This document shows positions 43,166 through 53,900 of a DNA stretch of 64,000 nt, one piece after another (the stretch's first letter is position 1; every line of letters starts with the position of its first letter). The stretch is from Adiantum capillus-veneris (Eukaryota > Streptophyta > Polypodiopsida > Polypodiales > Pteridaceae). Below the pieces are notes generated by a model that saw nothing but the letters and a program-made list of their open reading frames with translations, made no database searches and had not been told where the DNA came from. The position numbers and the translations under genes are program-made. Where the stretch lies: assembly GCA_014529385.2 (NCBI GenBank), contig CM043953.1, positions 86,022,342-86,086,341 of the forward strand, read 5' to 3'.

Positions 43166-43930
43166 CAATTTTGAAACACAACATAAACATAATTTTGTGG
43201 GTATGGGTGTGTGTGTGTGTGTGTGAAAATATTAGCTCGTCTTGATGTTGGGTATGGGTGTGTGTGTGTGTGAAAATATTAGCTCGTCTTGATGTTGCTC
43301 TCGTAATGTCAATGTGGTATAACATACCCACTAATTAATGTAATGCTTATAAACTTTTGGCATGTACATAATAGTGAGTATATGAGTGGACATCTGTACA
43401 TACAAATGTAAACAAATGCATTTGAAAATAGATCGAAATGGTGTGAAATGTCTTGTTTTTGCCACATCAATCATGGTGGAGTGAGTTTGCAAGCTCAGGG
43501 TTTTCTTACTTTATTGAATATAAGCACTTTCACCTCTTTATGTGAAAGAGGAAGCAAGGTTTTCATAGGTACTCCTTCATAGTCCTGACTTGTTTGCATC
43601 ATGTTTTTGAGTACGTGGAAGAGTGACCAAGGGTTCTTCTCTTCAATTTTTTACTTGGAGAGTCTATGGAAATTTTGAGGTTTTCATGGATGTGTATGTG
43701 CAAGGAATTGAGGGAAGAAGGTGCGGCTTTTTACAAGATAACATTAGCCTGTATCGGTGCTATTAGGATTGAGGCTACACCAACGACTCCATAGAGTGGT
43801 GTTTGGTGAATGTTTTGCATTAGGAGAAATTTGGACTCAATTTTGCGCACTCTAAGAAACACCAACTCAACATAGAGAGAGGTAATCCTGAAAGATACAA
43901 AAGTAGTTTTTTGGAACTCTATTTCTCATA
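43165..43930. other. non-coding stretch with a 57-bp duplication
   Basis: The segment 'gggtatgggtgtgtgtg...gaaaatattagctcgtcttgatgttg' occurs twice at about 43197-43310, differing only in GT repeat number. I see no gene in the rest. Confidence 0.5.
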
Positions 43931-44208
43931 GTACATACATAAAAGTTTGCTTGATCACTTAAATGCATGCTCATACAAAATCCTTTTTGATAGCCCAAAT
44001 TAAGTGTACATAAAAGTCCATGTCGGTGAATCTTAATGAGTGATGTGATGTGCGATGAGAGAAAACACATAAGAAATGTTTTCAAAATACAATAAGAACA
44101 CCACGGATGCATCCAAAACTTCCAAAAAGATTAGGATAGCACTTTAAAACACTGTAATCCAATGTCTCTAGCTCAAGATACAACCTTTTTAAGCTTAGGT
44201 CCTCATGA

Positions 44209-44273
44209 GGTCAGAACCAATCAAACAGAGACCCAAGAGAACCCTCATGGGCCTCTGTTCGTTTGGTTCTGAC
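44209..44273. repeat. hairpin in repeat R, copy b
   Basis: Arms GGTCAGAACCAA...CAAACAGAG and CTCTGTTCGTTTGGTTCTGACC form a stem of about 25 pairs with a 16-base loop. Copy c has the same hairpin at 59065-59128 with a matching C-to-T and G-to-A pair of changes. Confidence 0.7.
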
Positions 44274-44728
44274 CCCTTCATAGTCGTAAATAGTACCTAT
44301 CAACCGCTATCAATTACAACCCATTCGAATTTGAATTGTGAGTACCTCATAAAAAGGTAATTGATGCTTGTGCGAGATAGCAACATCGGGTCATAAAAAG
44401 GTGCCCAACGCTTGTGCAAGATGTCACTATCAAGCGCCTTACTTTTCTAGTGACAATAATAATTTGACCAAAATGGTTTTCATGGACATTTTCAAAAATG
44501 GTTTCTCTACACAACGTTAGCCTTCGTCCTATTGGCTAAGGAGCATTCTCTCACTAGAGCTAAAAGGCCCACAAATGAGTCCATTTCTTTCCACAGAGAG
44601 AGAGAGAGAGAGAGAGGTCCAAGAATTAGATTGCACCTCATAAGGACATTAAACTAGGGTTGGGATAAAATCCCAGCATTGAACTTTAGGGTGTTGTGCT
44701 CACCCCTAGTCCACTCCTTATTCATGAT

Positions 44729-44769
44729 AGCTCACTTCTAGTTGCGATCGAATGGTAGAGTTCAAATCC
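44729..44769 (+). promoter_or_regulatory. tRNA-like A/B box pair in repeat R
   Basis: TAGCTCACTTCTAG and AGTTCAAATCC resemble pol III A and B boxes spaced about 30 bp. The same pair is in copies a and c. The fit to consensus is only fair. Confidence 0.25.
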
Positions 44770-45071
44770 ATGCACCGTCCCTCAATTTGGATCGATTCTC
44801 CTCCATCCTAGACCCCATGCCATCCAATGACCCGCAGGGGGGGGGGGGGGCAAGGGGCGGTGACCATTTCAATGGTAGAAATGAAGAGTTTCATTGGCGC
44901 ATATAATACTATTTTGAAAACTCTTTCACTCAAAGACCTCATATGATGGGATAAGGACTCTTCTATGTGTATCACACTAGGACAGGGGCTTGAGGCAGCC
45001 ATGTTGAGATGGCATGTTTCTATTTTCTAGTGCAAAGGGAAAGCTGGGCTCAAGGCTATGTTAGATGGCGT

Positions 45072-47214
45072 TGGAGAGGGGGAATGGGGGAACACACATG
45101 GCACAAACAAAAGGGCCTCTCTATAGCTCAGGGTATTCACAGCACCCCTATCCTCTCAGAAAACACCTTCAAAGAAACACTTAACACTAGCAGACCACCG
45201 CCTGCTCAATTGCCACTACTCACACAATCTACAAACCACCACCCGAGATACACCTACTACCACTGCCTGTCTCCGCCCTTGCACACGCACACCCACTCAA
45301 TCTCACTCTCTCACTCAAAACACCATCGGTCCGGGGGGGCACACACTTCCACACAGCCGGCACCGAGGAGGGACATGAAAGCAGGAGAAAGAGAAGGGGG
45401 GAAGGGGAAACAACATCACGGGAGGCAACTGTGGCTTGATTGCACTTCAGAAAACACATACACCGGCTTGTAATGCCATCACCATGGCCATTTTCAAGCA
45501 AAATTACAAAGGGGCTAGCTTGCTAGAGAACTCCACTTTGCAGGCTTCAAACGGCACCTCAGAAGGCCAAGGAAAAAGCCCCAAATTTGATTCATTTTTT
45601 GACTTTTATAGAGGGGGCCTTTAATTTGGGAATTTGTATTTCAATTGGTCCACCTGGCATCTTGAATTGGTATATTTTGGGAAAGAGGGCACCGCTTTGC
45701 TCTATCTCTCTCTTCTTCACTCTTTGCACTTGAGAGGTGGGGGCATTAACGACGTCGCTATTGCCCCCCAGGCTCTTCATGTTTTTATTTTTTTATTCAC
45801 CTTTTACCCTCTTTTGGTTTAGCCTTATACTCCTCAATATTTGACTTTGACCTTCACTCTTTATCCATGCCACTCCTCTTTGCTCTTTGATCCAATGGGA
45901 CTTCACTTTGGCTTTACTTTGCACCCTTTGATTTGCCCGGACCTTCCCTCTCACTCTCTATGCCGCGCGACTCATCTCTTACCTGAGGGGGGGAGGCAAT
46001 AGCGATGTCGCTATTGCCCCCTCCCTTTCCCTTTCAAACTTTGGGGCCCATTGGGCCGTGGGAACTGCCCCTGTCGGGTGCCACGTCATCACCTCTACTT
46101 GCCTCCCGCACGGACGTGCGGGCCACTACGCCGCCGGCCATTCCCAAAATCGCCCAACCTCCGCCTGTGCAGCGCCATCGGCGCTTTCCGCCATACCCCA
46201 CAAAGGGAGCTCACTCTCTCTCCCTCTTGCATGCCTCTAATAGGGCCACGCCATAGTATATGTACTCCTAATTTCCGGTGCCTTATGGCGCATGTGGGAT
46301 TTTCTGAGCCACGTGGCACTGTCACGGCTCATGGCCTCAAGACCCTTGGAAAAGTAAAAAACCCCCATAACTTTAAAAAAAAAAAAACCTTTTTGGCTTT
46401 GCCTTTACCCTGTCCCCATATCTTGCCCATGGGCCGGAACTTCATGCCGTTGAGCCGGGTCGAATCTTTATCGTACCAGTCTCGGCCCATGAAACCCTCG
46501 CCGCCTATGGATCCTTTCGTGTGTGCTATTTGAGTCCGCGAAAATGATGAAAAACATCTGTCAATTCTTCTCTCGGCATCACCTCCCGACTCCAGCCTGC
46601 CGCATCTAGCTGACCGAGTGTCCGTTCGACGAACAGTTGATTTGTGCTAGCTTCACATAGTGCATACTATTGCCGAGAACCTTGGCGAGGCTCAAAAGAC
46701 GCCAGATGGCACATTTCCTAGTGCGGTCAAATGAGATCAGACCCGGCCCCCGGGAAATCTTCAACTGACCATATCTTGCTATCCAGAGCTCCGATTTGCA
46801 ATCGGAGAAGACATACATGCTCCACAACTCGAGCTCTACACACATATACACTCAAACCTGCGTGGGCCACCTGTCCCCAGTTGTCCTGTCCGTCGGGGAT
46901 CTGCTACATACTCTTTCTTTCAACTGTAATATGTTGAGCACTAGGGTTCCATTTCACGAGCTGTTTGGACCGGCTTCTAGAGCATGCTGAACTCTACATT
47001 CTAGAGCTTTGAATCGGCATTTTGGACATCTTCATTTGGACCATTCCGCTGTACTTTTGGCCTAAAAAACCGCATCAGGCATCAGGCATACTTTTCCGAT
47101 ATCCTTGGTTGCCAAGGGCCTTGGCACCTGCCCTAGCCTTCTGCACTGCACTCGACTGCACCCTTTCCCTGGCATAGACCACTTTTCTAGCTTCGACCAA
47201 CTTTAGCTGCACCA
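45072..47214 (-). repeat. Tat 3' LTR
   Basis: 2143 bp, homologous to 53901-56060 along its whole length. Carries two palindromes (about 45740-45770 and 45986-46023). Confidence 0.85.
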
Positions 47215-47240
47215 TCATTGCCCAGCCCCCTTGTCGAACA
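47215..47240 (-). other. Tat polypurine tract
   Basis: The minus strand reads 'aagggggctgggcaatga' just before the 3' LTR. The same tract precedes the LTR of the fragment at 24.38 kb. Confidence 0.65.
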
Positions 47241-47389
47241 TTTATGTTCGACCAAAAGCATATGTACAAAACTTTAAAACTGGCACACCAAACTGACGAT
47301 AAAAAGAACTCGCAAAACCATAACTGTATGTACAGGCTATGTACAAAAACTTCTCTTCCTTCTCTCGCACACTGCATGCTCTAGGTGGG

Positions 47390-47962
47390 TTGCCCACCCC
47401 CCTCGATTATAATTTGGTGCACTTCAGGCACTAGAATCCTCTCGAAGTACAATTTGAGCCGCACACCATTTACCCTGTTCCTAAGAAGCTTGCCATTTGC
47501 CCTTACCAGTTGATACGTCCCATTGGGAAAGGCCTTCTTCACTTTATATGGACCCGTCCACTACTTCTTTAACTTCTTCTGGAATGTGAAATCCAGGTAG
47601 CTTTCGTATTTCATGACCAGGTCTCCTTCCTCTATCTTCTTGTCCGGCACATTCTGATTGAATTTGGCAACCCGCTTCTCTCTCTGCTTCACGTAGTAGT
47701 CTGCCGCTGCCTCTCTGTCCATCTGCAAAGCCTCCAAGCTGGCTATCCGATCGTGTAGAACTCCTTGTCGAGTGGCATTGACACGCCACATACCCTTTAA
47801 AGCACCTAGTTGTGCATGCACTCGCAACAGTGCTTCCTTACCATAGACAAGCTCGAATGGAGTGAAGTTTGTAGCCACTTTATAGGACGTTCCATACGCC
47901 CACATACACTTCTCTAAATTTGTTTCCCATTCAGCTTCGTGCTTGTACACATACTTCGTTAA
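47390..47962 (-). pseudogene. Tat integrase, C-terminal part
   Basis: Continues the integrase past the nested insertion: LTKYVYKHEAEWETNLEKCMWAYGTSY, FTPFELVYGKEAL, a basic helix, then an in-frame TAG at 47561 followed by WTGPYKVKKAFPNGTYQL, the GPY module of Ty3 integrases, to a stop near 47395. Confidence 0.8.
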
Positions 47963-49300
47963 CACTAGGTTGGTAACCTAACAGGACATAAAAGTGTCCT
48001 TTCAGGGTTTTGAAAAAAACCTCCAAAACCATAGTAGATCCACTCATTTTGTAAAATCTTTTAATGAGGTTATAGTTCAAGGCCTACTATACATGGAAAA
48101 AATAAGAAACTTGTAAAATTTCTCATCTTTTGGTCACACCAAGCCTCCAAAGTTGATGGACCAGTGCATTTTCATCAAAACAGTCATTTCTTACGTTTTG
48201 TTGCATAAAAATAAGATTAGGGATTTTTGTAGGACTTGATATAAATTCCCTAGTTAACTTCAATGGTTGGTGATCAGAACATATGATTGCTTCTCACTCA
48301 CTATTTTTTGTTTTGCCAAAATAAATAGGTACAAAAAAGTTGAATTTTTACCATTATGCAAACCTATCATCAAAGTTTCTATAGCCATGCTCAATACAAA
48401 TAATATATGCATGTTTTCTTGGTTCCCTATTGTCCTTTATGTTCATAAGGAGCCATGGAGCATGTCAAAAGAATAATACATCTCTTACCAAGGGGAATCT
48501 TGGGGACAAAGATGAAGTGCTAAATACAGCAAACATGAAAAAACTGGGTTCAACATTATGCGTTGTAGAATCCCGTAGAAACTATTCAATATCTAGCCAA
48601 ATTTGATCCTTATGACTAGATATGGTTACTACCTACAAAATTCATGTAGTTGTCACAAGAAACTAACAATATTGAAAAAGCTATACTTGATATACTAGAA
48701 TGTTTTGTTTTCTTCTATAATTGAAAAAATCAACCATGGTTGTGTACTATGCAAAATAGGGTATTAGGTGCCCCAAAACTCAAGAAATATTAGTTTTATG
48801 TTACAATATGCGACATAGAAAATCAAAAATGCATTTGGATATCATGAAATCCACCAAAAAAATCATAGAAGAGCCAAAATTGGCTAAAATACAGGATTTG
48901 ACAATTTTTGTAATTTGGTCATAACTTACAACTTTTATATTTATTTCTCCCTAGAAGCATCAGGACATGTTAAGGACTACTAAAGATAGTTATCTAGCAT
49001 TATAGACCTCACAAACATGAATTCTAGAGTGGTATAGTTGCAAAAAGTTGAAAAAAGGCAAAAACAGGACCCGTTTTTTCACACAGTTTAGGTTGTGAAA
49101 TGTTGTGCAAGGACAAGGTTAAAGATGGAATTGATATTCCAAAAAAATGTCGAGTTTTTTTCAGCTCATGAGACAACTTTCTAGATAGATAGCACCTCAA
49201 AATCCATTTTGAAACTCTTGACATAATTCAAGGAAAATGGTCACTTAACAGGACATAAAAGTGTCCCAGGACATAAAAGTGTCCCATTACCAACCTAGTG
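47963..49300 (-). mobile_element. TTAA-flanked, CACTAGG-ended DNA element, copy 1
   Basis: A 1338-bp segment with 14-bp perfect terminal inverted repeats CACTAGGTTGGTAA, flanked on both sides by TTAA (47959-47962 and 49301-49304). Near the ends are direct and inverted copies of GGACATAAAAGTGTCC. It has no coding frame of note. It splits the Tat integrase gene between two in-phase halves; a single TTAA at the empty site restores the codons K-M-L-T-K. Copy 2 at 61792-63127 is about the same length in the other orientation. Confidence 0.85.
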
Positions 49301-49304
49301 TTAA

Positions 49305-50338
49305 CATCTTGACAATTTGACCATTAGCACTCTCGACTAGACCATTGCATTGGGGGTGATAAGGTGAGGAAAACCTCTGCTGAATCTTTAACTTTTCCAC
49401 TAATGCGCTCATGAGCTTGCTTCTAAACCCCTGACCCCTATCAGAAACTAACACCCATGGAACACCAAAACGACATCGATGTTATCAAACACAAACTCAG
49501 TCACAACACTAGCATTTACTTCTTTCACTGCTTTGGCCTCGACCCATCTTGTAAGGTAGTCAATGGCTACCACCACGTACTTCTTACCACTTGTAGACTT
49601 TGGGAGATGTCCTATAGCATCATGACCCCACTTCTCGAAAGCACTTTGCGCAATGATGGCGCCCTGTGACTCCGCTACCAGTCGTCTTTCACCTATAGTC
49701 TGACACTCGTGGCACGTTTTGCACCAGTAATGCACGTCTTTCACAATGGAAGGCCACCAAAAGCCTGCTCTAAGCACTCGAAACAGAACCTCATCTTTTC
49801 CTTGATGTCCACTCTCTTCATGGCATTGCTCCAGCACCATCCCTATCTCTTCTTTGTAGAGCACCCTTCTAAGCAGTCCGTCACGCCCGTAGTTCATGAG
49901 ATCTTCACCTACCAATGTGAATTTGCGGGCCTTTTGCACTACTCTCCTCTTTTGTAGCTTGGACAAACCGTCTGAACATTGCCCTGTACTCAAAAAGCCT
50001 TCGATCTCCTTAAGAGTCTCTCTACCTGCATAAGTGGATGGGGCCACATATAGACCTGCAACATGCACCTGTACTTTGCTACTAGCTAGTTGATCCGCCT
50101 CTTGATTCTGCTCTCTCCTCACATGCTTGAATTGGACTTCTTCAAAAGACTTTAACATCTTCTTGATGGAAAAGAACCAATGCTTCAAAGAATCACGCTT
50201 TACCCGCCATTGGCCTAACAGTTGTTTGATGACTAGCAATGCATCTCCCTTAACCACCAACCTTGAAATGCCGAACTCTATGCACTGCTTTAAACAAATG
50301 CAACGTGACATACTCCACCTCATTATTGGTGTGGACAT
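49305..50338 (-). pseudogene. Tat integrase N-terminal part and end of second RNase H
   Basis: The frame 50338-49448 starts in the archaeal-type RNase H (LVVKGDALLVIKQL, EQNQEADQLAS) and runs into the integrase zinc region (HEESGHQGK, WCKTCHECQ) and the core first Asp (KWGHDAIGHLP). A one-base frame change near 49490 leads to VSDRGQGF and PYHPQCNGLVESANG, which carry the second Asp and the Glu. The three catalytic residues are present. Confidence 0.8.
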
Positions 50339-50500
50339 CCTCTAGATCGTACGCCTTTGAAAATATAGCCTTGCCGTGTGGGTCATGTATCACCACACCT
50401 CTTCCTGTTTTCTGCACAACCTTCGATATGCTCCATAGAACCACATAGTAAAAGCATCCTCCAAATCGGGTTCCTCCTTAGCTTCATCTCGTACCACCCT
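50250..50500 (-). pseudogene. Tat second (archaeal-type) RNase H, N-terminal part
   Basis: Minus-strand pieces read WFYGAYRRL (usually F-D-G-A; Asp reads Tyr), GVVIHDPHGKAIFSKAYDL and TNNEVEYVTLHL. The order with LVVKGDALLVIKQL downstream is that of the extra RNase H of Tat elements. Two frame changes. Confidence 0.75.
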
Positions 50501-51019
50501 TGGATAGACCGGTAAATCGATAGCCTTGCTGACAAGAATGTCTGTCAGGTGAGACCGACTCGTGTGATCCACCTTGAACTCAAACTCGAACTCCTGTAGC
50601 TCCAACACCCACTTCATAATCCTCCTTCCTGGCTTCAAATGTAGCACTACCTCTGGAAATAGATTATTAGCTGTCAACACAAAAAACTTACGCACAATAC
50701 AATGGACTTTAAACTTCCTGCAAGCGAAGACTAGAGCCATCACCCATTGCTCCGCCTCGGTGTAGGTAGCCTCTCCTGGGCTAATCACCCTGCTCTCGAA
50801 GTATATCGGCTTGTAGCCTCTCCGTACCTTTTGCAGTAGAACCGCTCCAATAGCAACTATGCCCATTGTCATAGACACAAAAGTCGTCCTCTCAATTGGG
50901 AGGACACACCGCTGGCAACTGGCACAAAATCTCTTTAACCCTATCAAAAGCCTCTTGAGCTTCCTCATCCCACTCATAGCCATGCACTTGTTGAGCCCTC
51001 TTTTGAAGAGGATGCACAT
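50500..51019 (-). pseudogene. Tat first RNase H
   Basis: FVSMTMGIVAIGAVLLQ, ISPGEATYTEAEQWVMALVFACRKF and WVLELQEFEFEFKVDH are the RNase H landmarks of Ty3 elements. The Asp of the usual T-D-A-S motif and of the later D-H motif are missing, so activity is unlikely. Confidence 0.75.
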
Positions 51020-53018
51020 ATTGCGACAGCATCCAAAAGAAACGTGACAAATACTTCAACTTATGAACAAATGAAGCCAAACCTTGAGCATCTGATGGCG
51101 GCTCCATCAACACCAATGCCTTCACCTTCTCGGGATCAGCCTCCATACCGTTTTGCGACACCATATGGCCTAACAGCTGCGCTCGAGGCTGTGCTAGCTT
51201 GCACTTCTTGAGGTTCAGTTGACCTCCTTCTTCATTAAGCCTTTGAAAGCATAAATGGAGCTTCGTTAGGTGCTCCAACCTTGAACTGTAGCAGCCGATA
51301 TCATCCATGAAGACCCTAATAAAACGGCCCAAGTATGGGCCAAATACCCTGTTCATCCAACCTTGGAAGGTGGCATACGCGTTCACCAATCCGAATGGCA
51401 TCCTGCGGTAAGCGAAACAACCCCATGGAGATATGAATGTGGTCTTCAGCTGGTCTTCAAGCGCAATCCCTATTTGAAAGTACCCCAAAAATCCAGCCAC
51501 CTGGTTTAGGATTTCGTCTTGAAACGGAAAGGGGTAGTGATTCCTCTTGGTCGCGGCATTCAATGGCTTGTAGTCGACACACACTCTCCATTTCCCATTC
51601 TTCTTAGGGGTTATGACCACTGGCGAGACCCACTCTGACTCCTTCATAGGATATATGATGCTTGCATCCAATAGCTTATTGATCTCCTGCCAAAGGGCTT
51701 CCTTTTGAATTTCTCCTAGTCTTCTTAGCTTTTGTGCTTTAGGCTTATGTCCCCCCTTAAGAACAATCTTGTGCTCCACCCCTTTTGCACCTCGCAAATG
51801 CTTGTACTCCGTCGCAAATAGATTAGGATATGACTCACACAGTTGAACATATCCTTCCTTTTCCCCTTTGGTTAAGTCTTCACTTATCATGCTTGAAACT
51901 TCCTCTATGCTTAAACCATGAGCTTGAAACTGCATACCTTCTTCTTCAGGTGGAGCGTCGTCTATGGTGACTCCGAATAAGTCTGCATCTATCTTCAACA
52001 TGTCATCCTCGCTCTCCTCTTGCTCTGTGCTAGTATAGCCTTCATCATAGCCCGCCTCGGTCTTGTACTCATAGCTCGTCGTGTCGCCCTCATCTTTAAC
52101 GGCCATAGGACGAGAACTGCTCTCTTTGGTCTTCAAATCAAGCACAATTTTTCTGCCTCTCTCTTTGTCAGGCAAAGTGAACACTTTGCTCTCCCAATCC
52201 TGCTTTGCACCTATTGCCAAAAGCCATGGCCTACCCAAAATGATTGGATAAGCATTATCCCCTGCTTTCATCACAAAAAAATCAATTAGGCACTCTATGC
52301 CCATCACCTTGACCTTCACATCCTGCGCCACACCCAGACACCTGGCTTGAGTATGGTTAGCCATCCTCATGCGCACATTTGACCTGACTACTGCCTTGAC
52401 TCCCGTCTCTTTCATGGTTGCTTCCGTCATGACACAAACCTGTGCTCCACCGTTTATGTAATCTTGTACTTGCATCCTCTTCTCTATAATAGCATCCACC
52501 AATGGAAGAACATCAGTGGGGCTACCTACCCTCAAAGCCATGTTTTGCACTGCTTGGACGTTTCCCTTAGCTCTTGGCAGCCTAGTGCTAACACTCGTGG
52601 ACCACTGCCTTCTTAACTTTGGATTTAAAGCTAACAACTGGCCAAACGTAATATTTGCCTTTTGATTTTGAACATCACTCACCAGATTGTACTTGGGATA
52701 GCCGTGCCCTAGCTGAAAATCCGCTTGCTTGATCTTGCAACGCCTCCTTCTCTTGCTAGGCTCAGGCTGCTCTCTGCCTTCGTACACCTTCTCTTTTCCT
52801 TTGCGAGCCCTAGTTTCCCAATCTGCCTCTGTCTCCCTCTCAACTCTTACCCTCTTATTGGCCAAAACTTCGACATCCTTCTTGTCCACCCCTATAATGT
52901 TTACTCTTGGAACTTCACCTCCGTTTTGCGGAGCTGGTTGCACTGGATTCTCCACCGCTTGCTCTCTTGGACCATTGTATTGCCCTTGACCTCGACCTCT
53001 AGCAAAAAGCGGGTACAT
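50892..53018 (-). pseudogene. Tat protease and reverse transcriptase
   Basis: A 708-codon frame in phase with gag. Protease: DYINGGAQVCVM (the catalytic Asp of I-D-G-G reads Asn, codon 52452-52454) and YPIILGRPWL. RT: SEWVSPVVITPKKNGKWRVCVDYKPLN, WGCFAYRRMPFGL and the intact VFMDD box, then LGHMVSQNG and YLSRFF. A short block before FLGYFQIG appears deleted. RT looks nearly functional; the protease does not. The frame slips near 50930 into the RNase H frame. Confidence 0.85.
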
Positions 53019-53033
53019 ACCTCCTCTTTCTCT

Positions 53034-53831
53034 CTATGGTTGAGGACAATCAGGCGCATAATGCCCTTCTTCTCCACAATTGTAACACCTACCAGGCAGT
53101 GGCCATGCCCTGCCCCTTGCTCCTCTTGGTTGTCCTCTATCCATGACACTGAGCCGCAACTCCTGCATCTGTTCGGATAAATCTTGCACTGTGCGCACCC
53201 AATTTTGCGGCACAATAGCTACACCTCGAATTACCTGATTTTCTTCACGTGCAGCCTCTCTCGGACTCTGCGGTTGAACATGGGCCATCATCTCATAGCC
53301 TGACACACCCTGCTCTATCTTCTTCTTTATCTTTCTGCTCTTCGACCGTGCAATGGCTATCGCACCATTATAATTCTCTGGGCTCTCGAAATCAACTTTT
53401 TCTCTCACTTTGGGGTGCAGGCACGCCATGAATTTGTCTAGCTTGAAGTAATCTCCATTGGCCAATTGCATGGCTGCCGCTAACTCTGCCCAACACTCTT
53501 CAAAATGACCCAAAAACAAATTGAACTCTTCACTTAGATCTTGCTTAAGCGTCTTCAGCTTTGCATCCACTTCGACTGGGAAAGTCTCCTTGCGAAAGTC
53601 GTGAAGAAACCTCGCCCGTAGAGCCGGCCATGCTTGTTTCGGCTCACCTTCCAATGCGTCGTACCATGCTTTAGCTCTACCACACATCACCAAAGGGAAA
53701 GTTTGCATTTTGCTATCCTCGTTTGGCATACAGAACGATAGCATGTACAACTCAAAATCTGACATCCACTCGTGAAGGCTCTCTTCTCCTGTGAAAATCG
53801 GTCCATGGCTTCTACCTGCCATGACTTCCAA
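53034..53831 (-). pseudogene. Tat gag
   Basis: A 265-residue frame: a capsid domain (LHEWMSDFELYMLSF, GRAKAWYDALEG, RARFLHDFRKETF) and one knuckle CYNCGEEGHYAPDC near the end. A TAG at 53034 separates it from the in-phase protease frame. The frame lies about 70 bp inside the 5' LTR, so the leader is very short. Confidence 0.85.
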
Positions 53832-53869
53832 CGCGAAAACCGCTTCTTTTTCGACTAATTAGGAGCAAT

Positions 53870-53896
53870 CAGTGTGCTCCTCCGTGGGGGCACCAG
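53870..53896 (-). other. candidate Tat primer-binding site
   Basis: Minus strand TGGTGCCCCCACGGAGGAGC starts a few bases inside the LTR edge and is kept in the related fragment at 40691-40711. It has the TGG start of a PBS, but I cannot name the tRNA. Confidence 0.4.
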
Positions 53897-53900
53897 AAGA

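Larger units (their letters stand above)
43935..45071 (+). repeat. dispersed repeat R, copy b, 5' part
   Basis: Matches copy c (58.79-59.94 kb) along its length and ends abruptly at the Tat LTR with '...gttagatggcgt'. The remaining part of the same copy is at 56061-56520. Contains the inverted-repeat hairpin at 44209-44273 and the tRNA-like boxes near 44729-44769. Confidence 0.85.

Noticed and set aside
46051-46533. 160-residue plus-strand frame in the Tat LTR
   Set aside because: A similar frame exists in the other LTR only because the DNA is repeated; frames are not kept at the same length.
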